A DNA stretch of 64,000 nt from Haematobia irritans (GCF_050003625.1 NC_134400.1:50472066-50536065), one strand, 5' to 3'; shown: positions 23,401 to 34,640, numbered from the stretch's first letter. Numbers and translations: made by a program. Notes: generated from the letters alone by a model not told the origin.

Positions 23401-23818
23401 CATCAAGATGGAGCCTTACTACGCTCTATTTGGTTCTCATATGATACAACACGCGAACGCATATGAGGTGATAAGAAGGATTGGAGCAGTGAAGGATTTG
23501 GATTTATGTGTAAGTGAATTGCCACAAAAACAACAGTTGATAAGGGATAGGATCATTGAGAATCTGGCAAGGGCACACGAAAGGGATGAGAAGCTTTACA
23601 ATACCCGATCGAGAGATGTTTCTTTTAAACCCGGTCAAGTAGTGTATAGGCGCAATAACAAACAGAGTAACCAGTCTGAGGCATATAATTCGAAACTAGG
23701 ACCCCGACATATTAAATGTTTAGTAAGCAGGAAAATAGGAAATTCCTTGTACGAACTTTTGGGGCTAGACGGTAGGAAGATGGGTGTTTATCATGCTCGT
23801 GATCTATTTGCTTCTTAA
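20409..23818 (+). pseudogene. pol: Pol of the Ty3/Gypsy element, one frameshift in integrase
   Basis: Open to 23222, then continued in the next frame to TAA at 23816-23818; a single missing base near 23033 (between GGG and AATACATTTTTG) restores the integrase reading. Domains, numbering from 20505: protease with LLDSGAS (Asp 98); RT with LCLDARKVN and the catalytic YLDD (409-412); RNase H starting at IQCDAS (Asp 560); integrase zinc finger H..H..C-E-I-C (from about 762). The catalytic core has D at 22998, D at 23177 and E at 23282, giving 34 residues between the last two. No env follows. Apart from the one lesion it looks functional, in line with the young LTRs. Confidence 0.92.
20481..20487 (+). 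promoter_or_regulatory. -1 ribosomal frameshift site GGGAAAC
   Basis: In the gag frame the bases read G GGA AAC, the canonical X XXY YYZ heptamer, 13 bases before the gag stop at 20497-20499. Slipping back one base puts ribosomes in the frame of pol, which has been open since 20409. I did not find an obvious downstream pseudoknot by eye. Confidence 0.75.
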
Positions 23819-23918
23819 AGGATGAATATTGCCCGGCGTGTGGTAGAGCAGTGGGTCGAGGCCACACGATTTTTACGCATCCGTTCCATGCCATGATGGG
23901 CATCGACGAGTGCGAGCC

Positions 23919-26207
23919 TGTTGCGTATGGCAAACCCTACTTTGGTGATAATTTTTGACTCATACAGTACTAATGGGTGATATTAGGTGGCAACTCTGCA
24001 AATAGACATGAGACAGCTCGGATGATGACAGCTTTGTGGAGAGATTGATCGAATGGGTTTTGATGGGCTGAGTTTTTACTTGGGGAAAAAGAGAAGGGGA
24101 TTGATGATTCGGCGAGGAGTGATTCGGACGTTGGTTAAGACAAAGATAACATCGCTTATTTTTATGAAACGAAATTGTTTAACAAAATTTAGAGAAAACG
24201 ATGTTATATTACATCAGAAATAGAATTCATAATAAGAGACTGAGATATTAATTCGCGACGTGTAATGCCCAGAAATAATAATAATAAATAATCTCCCAGA
24301 TGTACCAAAGAAAAAAATGTGTTTAGTAAAGCAATAAAACGATAAACAGTTGTTCTAGAAGAAGAATTAATAAAGAAGACTGAGCAAAAATTTGCTAAAT
24401 TTCTCTACCAAGCTTTGTAACGTCTGAGACAATAGCACAATTTTAAGACTTTTTGGAAAAAAAGTGAAAACAATAATGTATTTGAACATAACCTCTATTT
24501 GACTGCCTGTAATCTATAACAAAAGATAACGAAATAAACTGACAACCAAAAATAAGGTTCGTGCAAAATATGGGAGAAAATGTATATAAATATAAAAGAA
24601 AACACGAAATAAGAACAAATACATAGGTACATGTGAACAATTCTGTGAACTGCCAAAAGAAAAAAAGAAAGAAAATAGAAGCAAGTTATTTTTACGGAAA
24701 ATCAAGTCCGAAGTGAAGAAGAAGAAATATCAAGAAGGCATCTGAAACGGGATGTCCCTCCCCTCATCCACCACTCCTGCTTTTATTTTACAATAAATCA
24801 ATTTTATAAATTTTACAATAAAAATGTTTTTATCTAAATTTTATAAATCTTGCCCGAATTTTTATCTAAATTTTATAAATTTCGTCTGAATTTTATCTAA
24901 ATTTTGAGTTCTGAATTTAATATGAATTAATAAAATAAAACAAAACACAATAGAAAAGAAATGTCAAGATAGGTTAAACTTGTTTTTATATTGCTTTAGT
25001 TACTACTATTTGTTTTCAATTGTAGGAATATTGTATGTAAAACTAAAATTTTGAGCCCAAATGTATTTCTTTTCTGAAATATATCTTGTTTGCATGATTT
25101 TTTTAATGTAGGAAGTTAATTTATATTGAAGTAATTTTAATTAAAAACCAAATAATTAAAATAAGAAAAATAAGAAAAACCAAATAATCAAAACAAAAAA
25201 AAAAATAATAAAAAAAATCTCTGTAGAAAGAAAGAAAAAGAAGAGAAAGAATGAATTTTTCAATAACCTCTTCAATGATATGCATATGTAATGTTATTTA
25301 CATTTCAAGAGAGTAAATATTTGTGGAATGCGTTATACTCATCATGATGCTGGCGCCAACATCTCGTAAAGAGTGGTGAGTTAAGAGTAAAATTAAGAGA
25401 TTTGTTTAACAACAATAATAAGACACAACAATAAGCCTGGGGTCGATGCACACCCAAAGAAAAAAAATGTTATTAATTTAAAATCGATACTATTTACTAT
25501 TCTCTTTGAGTCACCCTATAAACAACAAAGCAGTATATACGAATTTGAAATTTCATTATGAAATATATTAGTATTATTATTATTATTATTATTAGGAATT
25601 AAACTGAATATTTAAATTTTGATTATATACACATAAACACTAAATAATGATTTGTATCGTAAATCTACATATTATATTTAAAATAAAATCAGTGATTTGA
25701 AAAAAAAAAAAACGAATTTAAAGAGAAAAAAAAAAATGAAATCTTTTGCCTTGGTATATTTCTATTTTTTTGCCATGTTTGAGTAAATACTTTAGATAGG
25801 TGATGTTGGTTAATGACAGGATGATATGATTTTGTTACAATGCATGCTAAATTAATGGACAGTTGGGGGATTTAACTTAGGCTGCTGGCCTTAGCGATAG
25901 GGAACCGATCTTGTAGATACTGGACTAAGAGATGGTTACTGGATGTGATGTGCACTGCTAAAGGGAGGGTTAGTCCAACTAGGGTCAGCAACAGACAGAC
26001 GGACGTACTGACATATTTGCAATTGGAAGTAAAGGTAGGGAGATAATTATTGAGTTTCTGTTTTGAAATTTCTACTGGACACGAGAAATTATGATGTGAG
26101 GAGGAGCATGTAGGTTATGGTTAGACCCAACCCCAAGGCCGACGAGCCAAGCCGGATATAGCCACCGTGTCCAAAGTAAACATGACTATATACCTTCAAT
26201 CACAACA
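23919..26207 (+). repeat. 3' LTR
   Basis: 2289 bp, identical to the 5' LTR except for C/T (in AAGAACTAAT), T/A (TTTTGTGTTC), T/G (CATCTCTTAAAG) and one extra A in an A-run. The bases immediately upstream (GACGAGTGCGAGCC) are not a polypurine tract. Confidence 0.95.
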
Positions 26208-26427
26208 AAATTATTATTATTATTAATTTTTACTCTGTTTTTGACCTACTTAGAACAAAAGTTGTTAAAATTACCCATTAAAACTATGAATAAAAAACAG
26301 TTTTAAGAATCTAAATTAAAAGTAAGTTAAAAAGGGTAAGTACTTAAAATAAAGAAATCTTTGGGAGAACGTTTTTGGAAGCGCTAAAGTTGTGCCTTTA
26401 GGAGAACTTCCAAATTTTTTTGCTGGG

Positions 26428-27303
26428 TTATAAACAATACGGAAGTAGTTTTTTCATTATTTTCCATAAAACGTAAATATTTTTGGAACAATTCAAGAAA
26501 AAGTATTAGATGTCATTTATATACCCTTGCATTTGTATGTAACGCCAAGAAGGACCAGTCCGAGGCTCATCGTTTAGTATACCGATCGTATTAGAATTAA
26601 GATCTGATTGGATTTATCCATGTCCATCTGTCTGTTGGTTGATGTATTTTTAAATGCTTCTCCCTTCGGGTTCGACTGTGGGAAGGGAGATCCCTTTTGT
26701 AATGAGATAAAAATAGAATTGGATAGCACTCATAGATAAGAGAGAAGTTGATATAGACATTAAATAGTACCAGTAGACAGTTATCCTTTCACAAAAATGT
26801 TATCCCAACTGGCATACTCAAAGCCCATACCAAAATGAATACTCTGTGAATTTTGTTATGTTCTCCAGGATTTTGTGATTGTGTATGCGAATGAATGTTG
26901 AATAATTCACAAAAAAAAGGAAATTGTATTACTTTTTGCATGACATTTGCAAGATATCATCGTACTTAACCCCAGCTGGATGTACGGTATGTTTAAATAT
27001 TCAAATGTTTTTATTTCGAGAAAGTATGAAAATGAATCCCCTCTACACTGATCCTTTGCTTACAGTTGTCGGTGGTGCGGTGGGGGGAGACACATTGGTT
27101 GCGAAATAATTCACAACTAAAATCCCCATCTGTCAACAAGTGTAGACATATGTAAAGCAATGCTCTTGTGGTCGAAGGTATATTGTTTGAGATAAACATA
27201 ATGAATTCAACGCTTGAAATATTTTCATAAACGATATGAACAAAGATGAAGGAATGAGGCTGCGGTGTACTCATCGGATGATAAACCTGGGGATTGGCTT
27301 ATA
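26428..27303. other. HINE fragment, SINE remnant and unassigned DNA
   Basis: 26518-26650 is a plus-oriented type D HINE piece (GTAACGCCAAGAAGGA, GTCCATCTGTCTG). 26651-26760 is a diverged piece of the SINE at 47915-48228 (GATAAGAGAGAAGTT, GGGAGATCCCTTTTGT). 26761-27303 shows no recognisable feature; the ORFs at 26924 and 27011 carry no known domain. Confidence 0.5.
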
Positions 27304-28235
27304 AAGGGTGATTTGTTAAGAGCTTGATAACTTTTTAAAAAAAAAAACGCATAAAATTTGCAAAATCTCATCGGTTCTTTATTTGAAACGTTAGATTGGT
27401 CCATGACATTTACTTTTTGAAGATAATTTCATTTAAATGTTGACCTCGGCTGCGTCTTAGGTGGCCCATTCGGAAAGTCCAATTTTGGGCAACTTTTTCG
27501 AGCATTTCGGCCGGAATAGCCCGAATTTCTTCGGAAATGTTGTCTTCCAAAACTGGAATAGTTGCTGGCGTATTTCTGTAGACTTTAGACTTGACGTAGC
27601 CCCACAAAAAATAGTCTAAAGGCGTCAAATCGCATGATCTTGGTGGCCAACTTACCGGTCCATTTCTTGAGATGAATTGTTCTCCGAAGTTTTCCCTCAA
27701 AATGGCCATAGAATCGCGAGCTGTGTGGCATGTAGCGCCATCTTGTTGAAACCACATGTCAACCAAGTTCAGTTCTTCCATTTTTGGCAACAAAAAGTTT
27801 GTTAGCATCGAACGATAGCGATCGCCATTCACCGTAACGTTGCGTCCAACAGCATCTTTGAAAAAATACGGTCCAATGATTCCACCAGCGTACAAACCAC
27901 ACCAAACAGTGCATTTTTCGGGATGCATGGGCAGTTCTTGAACGGCTTCTGGTTGCTCTTCACTCCAAATGCGGCAATTTTGCTTATTTACGTAGCCATT
28001 CAACCAGAAATGAGCCTCATCGCTGAACAAAATTTGTCGATAAAAAAGCGGATTATCTGCCAACTTTTCTAGGGCCCATTCACTGAAAATTCGACGTTGT
28101 GGCAGATCGTTCGGCTATTCATGATGAAATGTCAAAGCATACTGAGCATCTTTCTCTTTGACACCATGTCTGAAATCCCACGTGATCTGTCAAATACTAA
28201 TGCATGAAAATCCTAACCTCAAAAGAATCACCCTT
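27304..28235 (-). mobile_element. rosa-type DD41D element, deletion derivative
   Basis: 932 bp with TIRs based on AAGGGTGATT..., flanked by TA at 27302-27303 and 28236-28237. It shares an N-terminal deletion with the copy at 30695-31627. The neighbouring sequence on the right is HINE-type minisatellite. Confidence 0.88.
27410..28114 (-). pseudogene. rosa-type transposase catalytic core
   Basis: An uninterrupted frame of about 235 codons from NDLPQRRIFSEWALEKL to the natural end LNEIIFKK. Catalytic residues: D in ILFSDEAHFW, D in FQQDGATCH, D in LTPLDYFLWG; the last two are separated by 41 residues, the DD41D signature of the rosa group. The N-terminal helix-turn-helix domain is missing: only MNS of the start remains before the junction, with an in-frame stop next to it. 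Not expected to be active. Confidence 0.85.
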
Positions 28236-28511
28236 TATAAATAAAATTTTGATAAAAATTTTCAATAAAAATAAATTTTTGACAAAATTTTCGATAGAAA
28301 TAAAATGTAATGGGGCAAGTCCAACATATGCCCAATGACTTATGTTGGCACTGCAATCACCAAACTTAAGACAAGTCTTTTTCGTCGCATAAATCAGACC
28401 ATAAAGACTGGCAGCTGGAAGACAGACAGCTCATTGTGCAACAACAAGACACAAGCCAAATTTCACAGACATCGAAATACTTGCTCAAGATAATAATCAT
28501 AGACGTATATA
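28236..28511. other. Short minisatellite remnant and unassigned DNA
   Basis: 28240-28310 has TTTTGAYAAAATTTT / GATAGAAATAAAA units of the HINE minisatellite. The rest is unassigned. Confidence 0.4.
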
Positions 28512-29780
28512 ACAGGTTGGCTGATAAGTCCCCGGTCTGACACATAGATGACGTCGCTAGTATTAAATGCATATTATTTTTATATAGTATCAACCTTCAA
28601 ATGATTCGTGTCAAAATTTGACGTCTGTAAGTCAATTAGTTTGTGAGATAGAGCGTCTTTTGTGAAGCAACTTTTGTTATTGTGAAAAAAATGGAAAAAA
28701 GGAATTTCGTGTTTTAATAAACTACTGTTTTCTGAAGGGAACAAATACGGTGAAAGCAAAAACTTGGCTTGATAATGAGTTTCCGGACTTTGCCCCAGGG
28801 AAATCAACAATAATTGATTGGTATGCAAAATTCAAGCGTGGTGAAATGAGCACGGAGGACGGTGAACGCAGTGGACGCTCGAAAGAGGTGGTTACCGACG
28901 AAAACATCAAAAAAATCCACAAAATGATTTTGAATGACCGTAAAATGAAGTTGATCGAGATAGCAGAGGCCTTCAAAATATCAAAGGAATGTGTTGGTCT
29001 ATCATTCATCAATATTTGGATATGCTGAAGCTCTGTGCAAAATGGGTGCCGCGCGAGCTCACATTTGACCAAAAACAACAACGTGTTGATGATTCTGAGC
29101 GGTGTTTGCAGCTGTTAACTCGTAATACACCCGAGTTTTTCCGTCGATATGTGACAATGGATGAAACATGGCTCCATCACTACACTCCTGAGTCCAGTCG
29201 ACAGTCGGCTGAGTGGACAGCGACCGGTGAACCGTCTCCGAAACGTGGAAAGACTCAAAAGTCCTATGGCAAAGTAATGACCTCTGTTTTTTGGGATGCG
29301 CATAGAATAATTTTTATCGATTATCTTGAGAAGGGGAAAACCAGTGACTTATATGGCGTTATTGGAGCGTTTGAAGGTCGAAATCGCGGCAAAACGGCCC
29401 CATATGAAGAAGAAAAAAGTGTTCCACCAAGACAACGCACCGTGCCACAAGCCATTGAGAACAATGGAAAAAATTCATGAATTGGGTTTGGAATTGCTTC
29501 CCCACCCACCGTATTCTCCAGATCTGGACCCCAGCGACTTTTTCTTGTTCTCAGACCTCAAAAGGATGCTCACAGGGAAAAAATGAAGAGGTGATCGCCG
29601 AAACGGAGGCCTATTTTGAGGCAAAATCGAAGGAGTACTACAAAAATGGTATCAAAAAATTGGAAGGTCGTTATAATCGTTGTATCGCTCTTAAAGGGAA
29701 CTATGTTGAATAATAAAAACGAATTTTGACAAAAAAATGTGTTTTTCTTTGTTAGACCGCGGACTTATCAGCCAACCTGT
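28512..29780 (+). mobile_element. Himar-type (irritans subfamily) mariner
   Basis: 1269 bp, TIRs ACAGGTTGGCTGATAAGTCC and complement, flanked by TA (28510-28511, 29781-29782). Length and TIRs match the Himar group known from the horn fly, which is the main clue to the organism. The transposase is broken. Confidence 0.93.
28691..29713 (+). pseudogene. Himar-type mariner transposase, several lesions
   Basis: The leader starts ATGGAAAAAAGG but soon meets stops. AKTWLDNEFPDFAPGKST and the HTH region follow in frame (28750). A one-base loss near 29000 (in ERVG..IIHQYLDM) shifts the frame. Next come YVTMDETWLHHYTPE (first Asp), a small deletion after EKGKT, HQDNAPCHK (second Asp) and PPYSPDLDPSDFFLF (third Asp), 34 residues apart (DD34D). 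A further deletion follows KRMLTGK. Inactive. Confidence 0.92.
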
Positions 29781-29849
29781 TACACTCTTGAGATGCTTAA
29801 TATAATAGATCCCTCTCCAGAAAGAGAATGAATTTCAAACAAGTATAAA

Positions 29850-29935
29850 CGGCCGTAAGTTCGGCCAGGCCGAATCTTATGTACCCTCCACCATGGATTG
29901 CATAGAAACTTCTACGAAAGACTGTCATCCACAAT
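29850..29935 (-). mobile_element. 3' terminus of a type A HINE
   Basis: Starts CAAGTATAAACGGCC, has the hairpin TTCGGCC-A-GGCCGAA and CCTCCACCATGG, and is interrupted at TA by the next mariner. I cannot find the rest of the HINE on the far side (33287 onward). Confidence 0.6.
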
Positions 29936-30694
29936 TACGAGGGCAGTTCGGAAACTTCTTAGTCTAGCACAAAAGGCGCGGTATAAACAGAAAAAAGTTA
30001 AGTGTTTTGAACACATGTTCAATTTTTTTCGATCTGGCAACTCCTTCATATAGAAACAGGTGTTCAAAAAAGACGCATCCGCAATTTTTTTACAATGGAA
30101 AAATTAGAAATGCGTGCTGTCATTAAATATTTACATAAAAATGGTTTATCGGGACAAGACATTCATAATGATATGGTGAATGTTATAGGTGAAAGTGTTC
30201 CTTCATATGCCACAGTAAAAAATTGGGTTGCTGAATTTAAATATGGTCACAGTGGACGTCCAAAAACAGCAACAACAATAGAAAGTGTAGCCAAAATGCA
30301 TGATATGGTATTAAATGATCGACGAATAAAAGTGCGTGAAATTGCTATTATCATGGGCATTAGATAGGGTCACGGCCTAAAGGAAAAAAAAAGTTGATGC
30401 GGTCACCCCCCAGTTTTGTAGCATATTCAAAGACAATTTCAGAACACCAAAACCTTTTTTTCCGTGCACCCTACGACCCCCCGAAATACAATTTATTGTG
30501 CTGTGTCGTCATTTGAAGTCCGATCGAAAAGAAACGCATATCGTTTCGTGCATTGGTCATTTTTGACTCCGACGTCAAATTTGATTTTTAAGTTTTTTAT
30601 TTCGCTTCGTATACCCCTACACTGATAGAAAAAGTTTCGTTATATTAACGAAATGTTTCATTAAAAGTGAGCCAATGAAACAAATTCGTTAATA

Positions 30695-31627
30695 AAGGGT
30701 GATTTTTTAAGAGCTTGATAACTTTTTAAAAAAAAAAAACGCATAAAATTTGCAAAATCTCATCGGTTCTTTATTTGAAACGTTAGATTGGTCCATGACA
30801 TTTACTTTTTGAAGATAATTTCATTTAAATGTTGACCGCGGCTGCGTCTTAGGTGGTCCATTCGGAAAGTCCAATTTTGGGCAACTTTTTCGAGCATTTC
30901 GGCCGGAATAGCCCGAATTTCTTCGGAAATGTTGTCTTCCAAAGCTGGAATAGTTGCTGGCTTATTTCTGTAGACTTTAGACTTGACGTAGCCCCACAAA
31001 AAATAGTCTAAAGGCGTCAAATCGCATGATCTTGGTGGCCAACTTACCGGTCCATTTCTTGAGATGAATTGTTCTCCGAAGTTTTCCCTCAAAATGGCCA
31101 TAGAATCGCGAGCTGTGTGGCATGTAGCGCCATCTTGTTGAAACCACATGTCAACCAAGTTCAGTTCTTCCATTTTTGGCAACAAAAAGTTTGTTAGCAT
31201 CGAACGATAGCGATCGCCATTCACCGTAACGTTGCGTCCAACAGCATCTTTGAAAAAATACGGTCCAATGATTCCACCAGCGTACAAACCACACCAAACA
31301 GTGCATTTTTCGGGATGCATGGGCAGTTCTTGAACGGCTTCTGGTTGCTCTTCACTCCAAATGCGGCAATTTTGCTTATTTACGTAGCCATTCAACCAGA
31401 AATGAGCCTCATCGCTGAACAAAATTTGTCGATAAAAAAGCGGATTTTCTGGCAACTTTTCTAGGGCCCATTCACTGAAAATTCGACGTTGTGGCAGATC
31501 GTTCGTCTATTCATGATGAAATGTCAAAGCATACTGAGCATCTTTCTCTTTGACACCATGTCTGAAATCCCACGTGATCTGTCAAATACTAATGCATGAA
31601 AATCCTAACCTCAAAAGAATCACCCTT
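30695..31627 (-). mobile_element. rosa-type DD41D element, deletion derivative
   Basis: 933 bp, TA-flanked (30693-30694, 31628-31629). Nearly identical to the copy at 27304-28235, including the deletion junction, so the two are recent products of one deleted source. It is the innermost layer of the nest. Confidence 0.9.
30802..31505 (-). pseudogene. rosa-type transposase catalytic core
   Basis: The same uninterrupted catalytic frame as at 27410, with ENPLF for DNPLF and a handful of other replacements (NKPATIPALED, RMDHLRR). All three catalytic Asp are present; the DNA-binding N-terminus is deleted. Confidence 0.85.
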
Positions 31628-32623
31628 TACAATGAAATTTTTCGTTATTATAACGAATTTTCTGTTAATCAACGTAACGTTTCGTACTATTAACGATTTA
31701 TTTCATTGTATTAATGAAAATTTTTCGTTATATCAATGAAATTTTTCGTTGGCCCAATTTTAATGAAATTTTCTTTGTGTGTATCATGACAACACAACAA
31801 AAACTATTTGGTGGTGTGTAGGGTGACCTATTGACTTTTTAAAATCTCTGTAACTTTTTTTGTTTATGAATATAAGTAAATACTTCAAAAGCAAAAGTTT
31901 CATATTTTGTTAAGATCTTTATAATGGTTATCAGAAATGGGCATCATATATGATGCGTATAACCCTATAGAGTTATACGCAGCGAAATAAAAAAAATTAA
32001 AAATCAAATTTGACGTCGGAGTGAAAAATGACCAATGCACGATATAGCCCCTGATCAACCACGAACAACGATATGCATTCTTTTCGATCGGACTTCAAAT
32101 GACGACACAGCACAATAAATTGTATTTCGGGGGGTCGTAGGGTGCACGGAAAAAAAGTTTTGGTGTTCTGAAATTGTCTTCGAATATGCTACAAAACTGG
32201 GGGGTGACAGCATCAACTTTTTTCTTGACCCTATCTAATGGTCATCTCAAATGCTTGAGTCCATTTAATGTTGCATGAAGAACAACAGATGAAAAAGCTT
32301 TCTGCAAGATGGGTGCCGCATTTGTTAACAATCGATCAAAAACTCATAAGAATGAACATTTCTCAAGCTTGTTTGGATCGTTTTAAGCGAAATAAAATGG
32401 ATTTTAAGCGTCGTTTCATAACTGTTGATGAGACATGGATCCACCACTATACTTAAGAGACAAAAGAACAATCCAAACAATGGACTGAAGCTGGAAGAAG
32501 TGCCGCAAAGAAGGCAAAAACAATTCAATCGGCTAGTAAGGTTGTGGCAACCGTTTTTTGGCACTTCAAAGGTATTTTATTGCTTGACTATCTGCAAAAG
32601 GGTAAAACAATACATTAAGAGTA

Positions 32624-32866
32624 CACGCAGAGAAGGAATATGATCACCTCAAACATGTTTCAAGAGCAAAATGTTATTTTTGTATGGTGACCATGTACCA
32701 TGTTTGTCACTAAAATGTTATTTTCTCGTCAAATATAACCTGCTTGCCGATACATGATTTCCGAGAAAATAACATGGTTGCGAAAACCATGTTACATGGT
32801 CACCACCCAAAAATAACATTTTGCTCTTAAAACATGTTTGAGGTGATCATATTCCTTCTCTGCGTG
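32624..32866. mobile_element. Fold-back MITE
   Basis: A 243-bp near-perfect hairpin: CACGCAGAGAAGGAATATGA ... complement at the other end, with TA at 32622-32623 and 32867-32868. Arms of about 100 bp share TGATCACCTCAAACATGTTT and GCAAAATGTTATTTTTG; the loop is around 32715-32765. No coding capacity. Confidence 0.88.
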
Positions 32867-33286
32867 TACTATTGCAACCTTTTGGATCAATTAAATGTAC
32901 AAGTTCGAGAAAAACGTCCTAGCTTACAACACAAGACAATGCACGAGCGCACAAGAGTGTTTTAACAATGGCTAAAATAAACGAATTAAAGTACGAGTTT
33001 CTTGACCACCCACCTTATTCTCCTGATTTAGCTCCCAGTGACTTTTACTTGGTCCCAAATCTATAAAAATTCCTTGCTGGCAAGCGTTTTACCTCAAATG
33101 AAGATGCAATTACAGTTGTAAACCACTATTTTGAAGACCTTGAGGAAAACTATTTTAATCAAGGGATAGAATTGCTAGAAATTTATTTTAATCAAGGGAT
33201 AGAATTGCTTGAAAAATAAAAATATTTCTGAAAACTAACTATTCTCTTTCATTGATAGGCTAAGAAGTTTCCGAACCGCCCTCGTA

Positions 33287-34240
33287 GTTCAACTTAATTT
33301 GCTAAAGCTAACGATAAATCGTATTCAATGAAAAAGTGATCAACATTTAGTCAAGTAAAAACAAAATTTGTATTAGAGAAATTCTACACTACAAAAAATT
33401 AACATTTTAGGACTGAAAATTTTGTGCTTAGAACAGCAATTTTTTCAGTGTATTCAGTAATAAAAGTTTTTGCTGCAATATGCTACTCTATTTTCGCAAT
33501 TAGAAAGTCTTGGCAAGGTACTCTACTTCTCTGTCGTTATTCGTTTCTTCTTTCTTAACTTCAGAATTTAGTTCTATCAAAGTTTCTTAATACCCAAAAT
33601 CAAATATGAAAATTGTCATCAAAGTTTTAACCTCTAAGCATTTTATTTCACTGATGTTTCACCAAATGCATTGCCTTTCATAGCAAATTTTCATATGAAA
33701 CTTCCACAAAAAAGTCACGCAGTGGATGCATTCAGCAGCGCGCTTTTAACGAGTTTCCAGAAAGTTCTGCATAAACATTTCCTCCTTCCGAATTTGAGTT
33801 GGGTTTAGTCGGTACAAAACTATGGGAGGAAACTTTTACATTGTTTGCGAGTTGTCATTTTGCATTGCTATTAATAAAATTTCTATTTTCCATACGATGT
33901 GTAGGTGCCGTCAAATAAAATAATGTGAAGTACCACCGAGTAAATTGGATTCGGTTAATTTATTTGTCAAATATTGCGTGGTGAATGGTGCGAATAACAA
34001 AATGATTTAAATTTTCTGAAGGTTGTGGAAATTCGCTCTAGTCAGCAATGAAATTTTGTTTTATATGTCAAATAGAACTTGTAAAGGCCTCCAAAGTTGG
34101 GTTAGTACTTGGAATATTTCGTATTTGGGCGGATTTTCTTTTCTAAACTGTAGGGAATGCAGTTTCAAATTCTACGGATTTGAAGTCATATTAGATACTG
34201 ATAAAATGCGGTGTTACTACACTTGTATGGCCACAAAAGC
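33287..34240. other. Unassigned DNA
   Basis: No gene or repeat recognised. It could be low-copy DNA. The ORF at 34023-34256 has no known domain. Confidence 0.3.
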
Positions 34241-34640
34241 CAGAGTTTTACTTTGACTTAGTTCAAATGTTTCACAAGGAGTACAATTGGTATTATAGTT
34301 AAGTGTGTTAAATTTGGTGGATATCGGTTCAGATTTGCACTCTGAGACCAAAATTTCACTACGATTTACTTGAATGTTTGCAAAGGTAGTAAAATTAACA
34401 TTCCAGCTATGCATACCGAGTTTGGTTATTGGCCCTTGTCGGTTCATAATTAGCGCCCATATAAACCGATTTCCAAAATTTGACTTCTGGAGCCTCATGG
34501 AGGAACAAATTTTATCCGATCCGTTTGAAATTTTAGTTCATAATTATTTATAAACTATTCTATATATAAACCATGAAAGTACGCATTTCATGGTGGAGTG
34601 TACACAAAATTTGGCCTGGCCGAACTTGCGGACTTTTTTT
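34241..34640. mobile_element. Decayed HINE-like segment
   Basis: Contains AAATTTGGTGGATATCGGTT, GCGCCCATATAAACCGATTT, CTTCTGGAGCCTCATGGAGG and, near the end, TTTGGCCTGGCCGAACTTGC, the 3' hairpin of type A HINEs, here with an imperfect stem. Plus orientation. Older than the other copies. Confidence 0.6.

Larger units (their letters stand above)
15958..26207 (+). mobile_element. Ty3/Gypsy LTR retrotransposon, young, near complete
   Basis: A 10.25-kb element bounded by TG...CA LTRs of about 2.29 kb with a 4-bp duplication AAAT (15954-15957, 26208-26211). Order: LTR, PBS, leader, gag, pol (protease, RT, RNase H, integrase), LTR; no env. The order RT-RNase H-integrase defines Ty3/Gypsy. I count three substitutions and one A-run indel between the LTRs, so insertion is very recent. 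One frameshift breaks integrase, and no clear polypurine tract is visible before the 3' LTR. Presumably mobilised before, or in trans after, the integrase lesion. Confidence 0.95.
15620..26427 (-). mobile_element. CCCAGC-type MITE split by the Gypsy element
   Basis: 15620-15957 matches the half of the MITE with the GCAGAAGCGATGAATTTA word. 26208-26427 is the other half, ending TTTTTTTGCTGGG. Without the retrotransposon it is about 558 bp, close to the 577 bp of the intact copy at 3774. The left TIR is degraded. The AAAT on either side of the retrotransposon is its target duplication. Confidence 0.7.
30620..31781. mobile_element. AACGAAA-repeat MITE (split by rosa element)
   Basis: Ends CACTGATAGAAAAAG and TTTTCTTTGTGTG, flanked by TA at 30618-30619 and 31782-31783. 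Without the rosa copy it is about 227 bp, composed of alternating TTTCGTTA and AACGAAAT words in both orientations. Confidence 0.72.
30365..32233. mobile_element. Element with long (about 250-bp) TIRs, unknown superfamily
   Basis: Inserted in the mariner transposase. Arms 30365 to about 30612 and about 31970-32233 are near-identical inverted repeats beginning TAGGGTCA and sharing CACCCCCCAGTTTTGTAGCA and GTGCACCCTACGACCCCCCG. The right arm has one extra block of about 26 bases. The flanks ATTAGA / TCTAAT extend the palindrome, so I cannot define the target duplication. Its own unique centre is only about 190 bp (31784-31970); no transposase. Confidence 0.75.
30095..33219 (+). pseudogene. Mariner transposase interrupted by two insertions
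   Basis: Segment 1, 30095-30364: MEKLEMRAVIKYLHKNGLSG with the HTH (DRRIKVREIAIIMGI). Segment 2, 32234-32622: HEEQQMKKLSARWVPHLLT, FITVDETWIHHYT (first Asp), then a stop at 32455-32457 and a frameshift. Segment 3, 32869-33219: a frame reading QDNARAHKS (second Asp) and YSPDLAPSDFYL (third Asp), 34 residues apart, followed by a stop in KFLAGKRF. The end carries a tandem duplication of TTTTAATCAAGGGATAGAAT. Dead gene. Confidence 0.85.
29938..33284 (+). mobile_element. Second mariner (DD34D), carrier of nested insertions
   Basis: TIRs CGAGGGCAGTTCGGAAACTT and complement CGAGGGCGGTTCGGAAACTT, flanked by TA at 29936-29937 and 33285-33286. Removing the insertions at 30365-32233 and 32624-32866 leaves about 1.23 kb, a normal mariner size. 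The subfamily differs from Himar. Confidence 0.88.

Noticed and set aside
23819..23918. env gene or third ORF of the Gypsy element
   Set aside because: Only 100 bases separate the end of pol from the 3' LTR.
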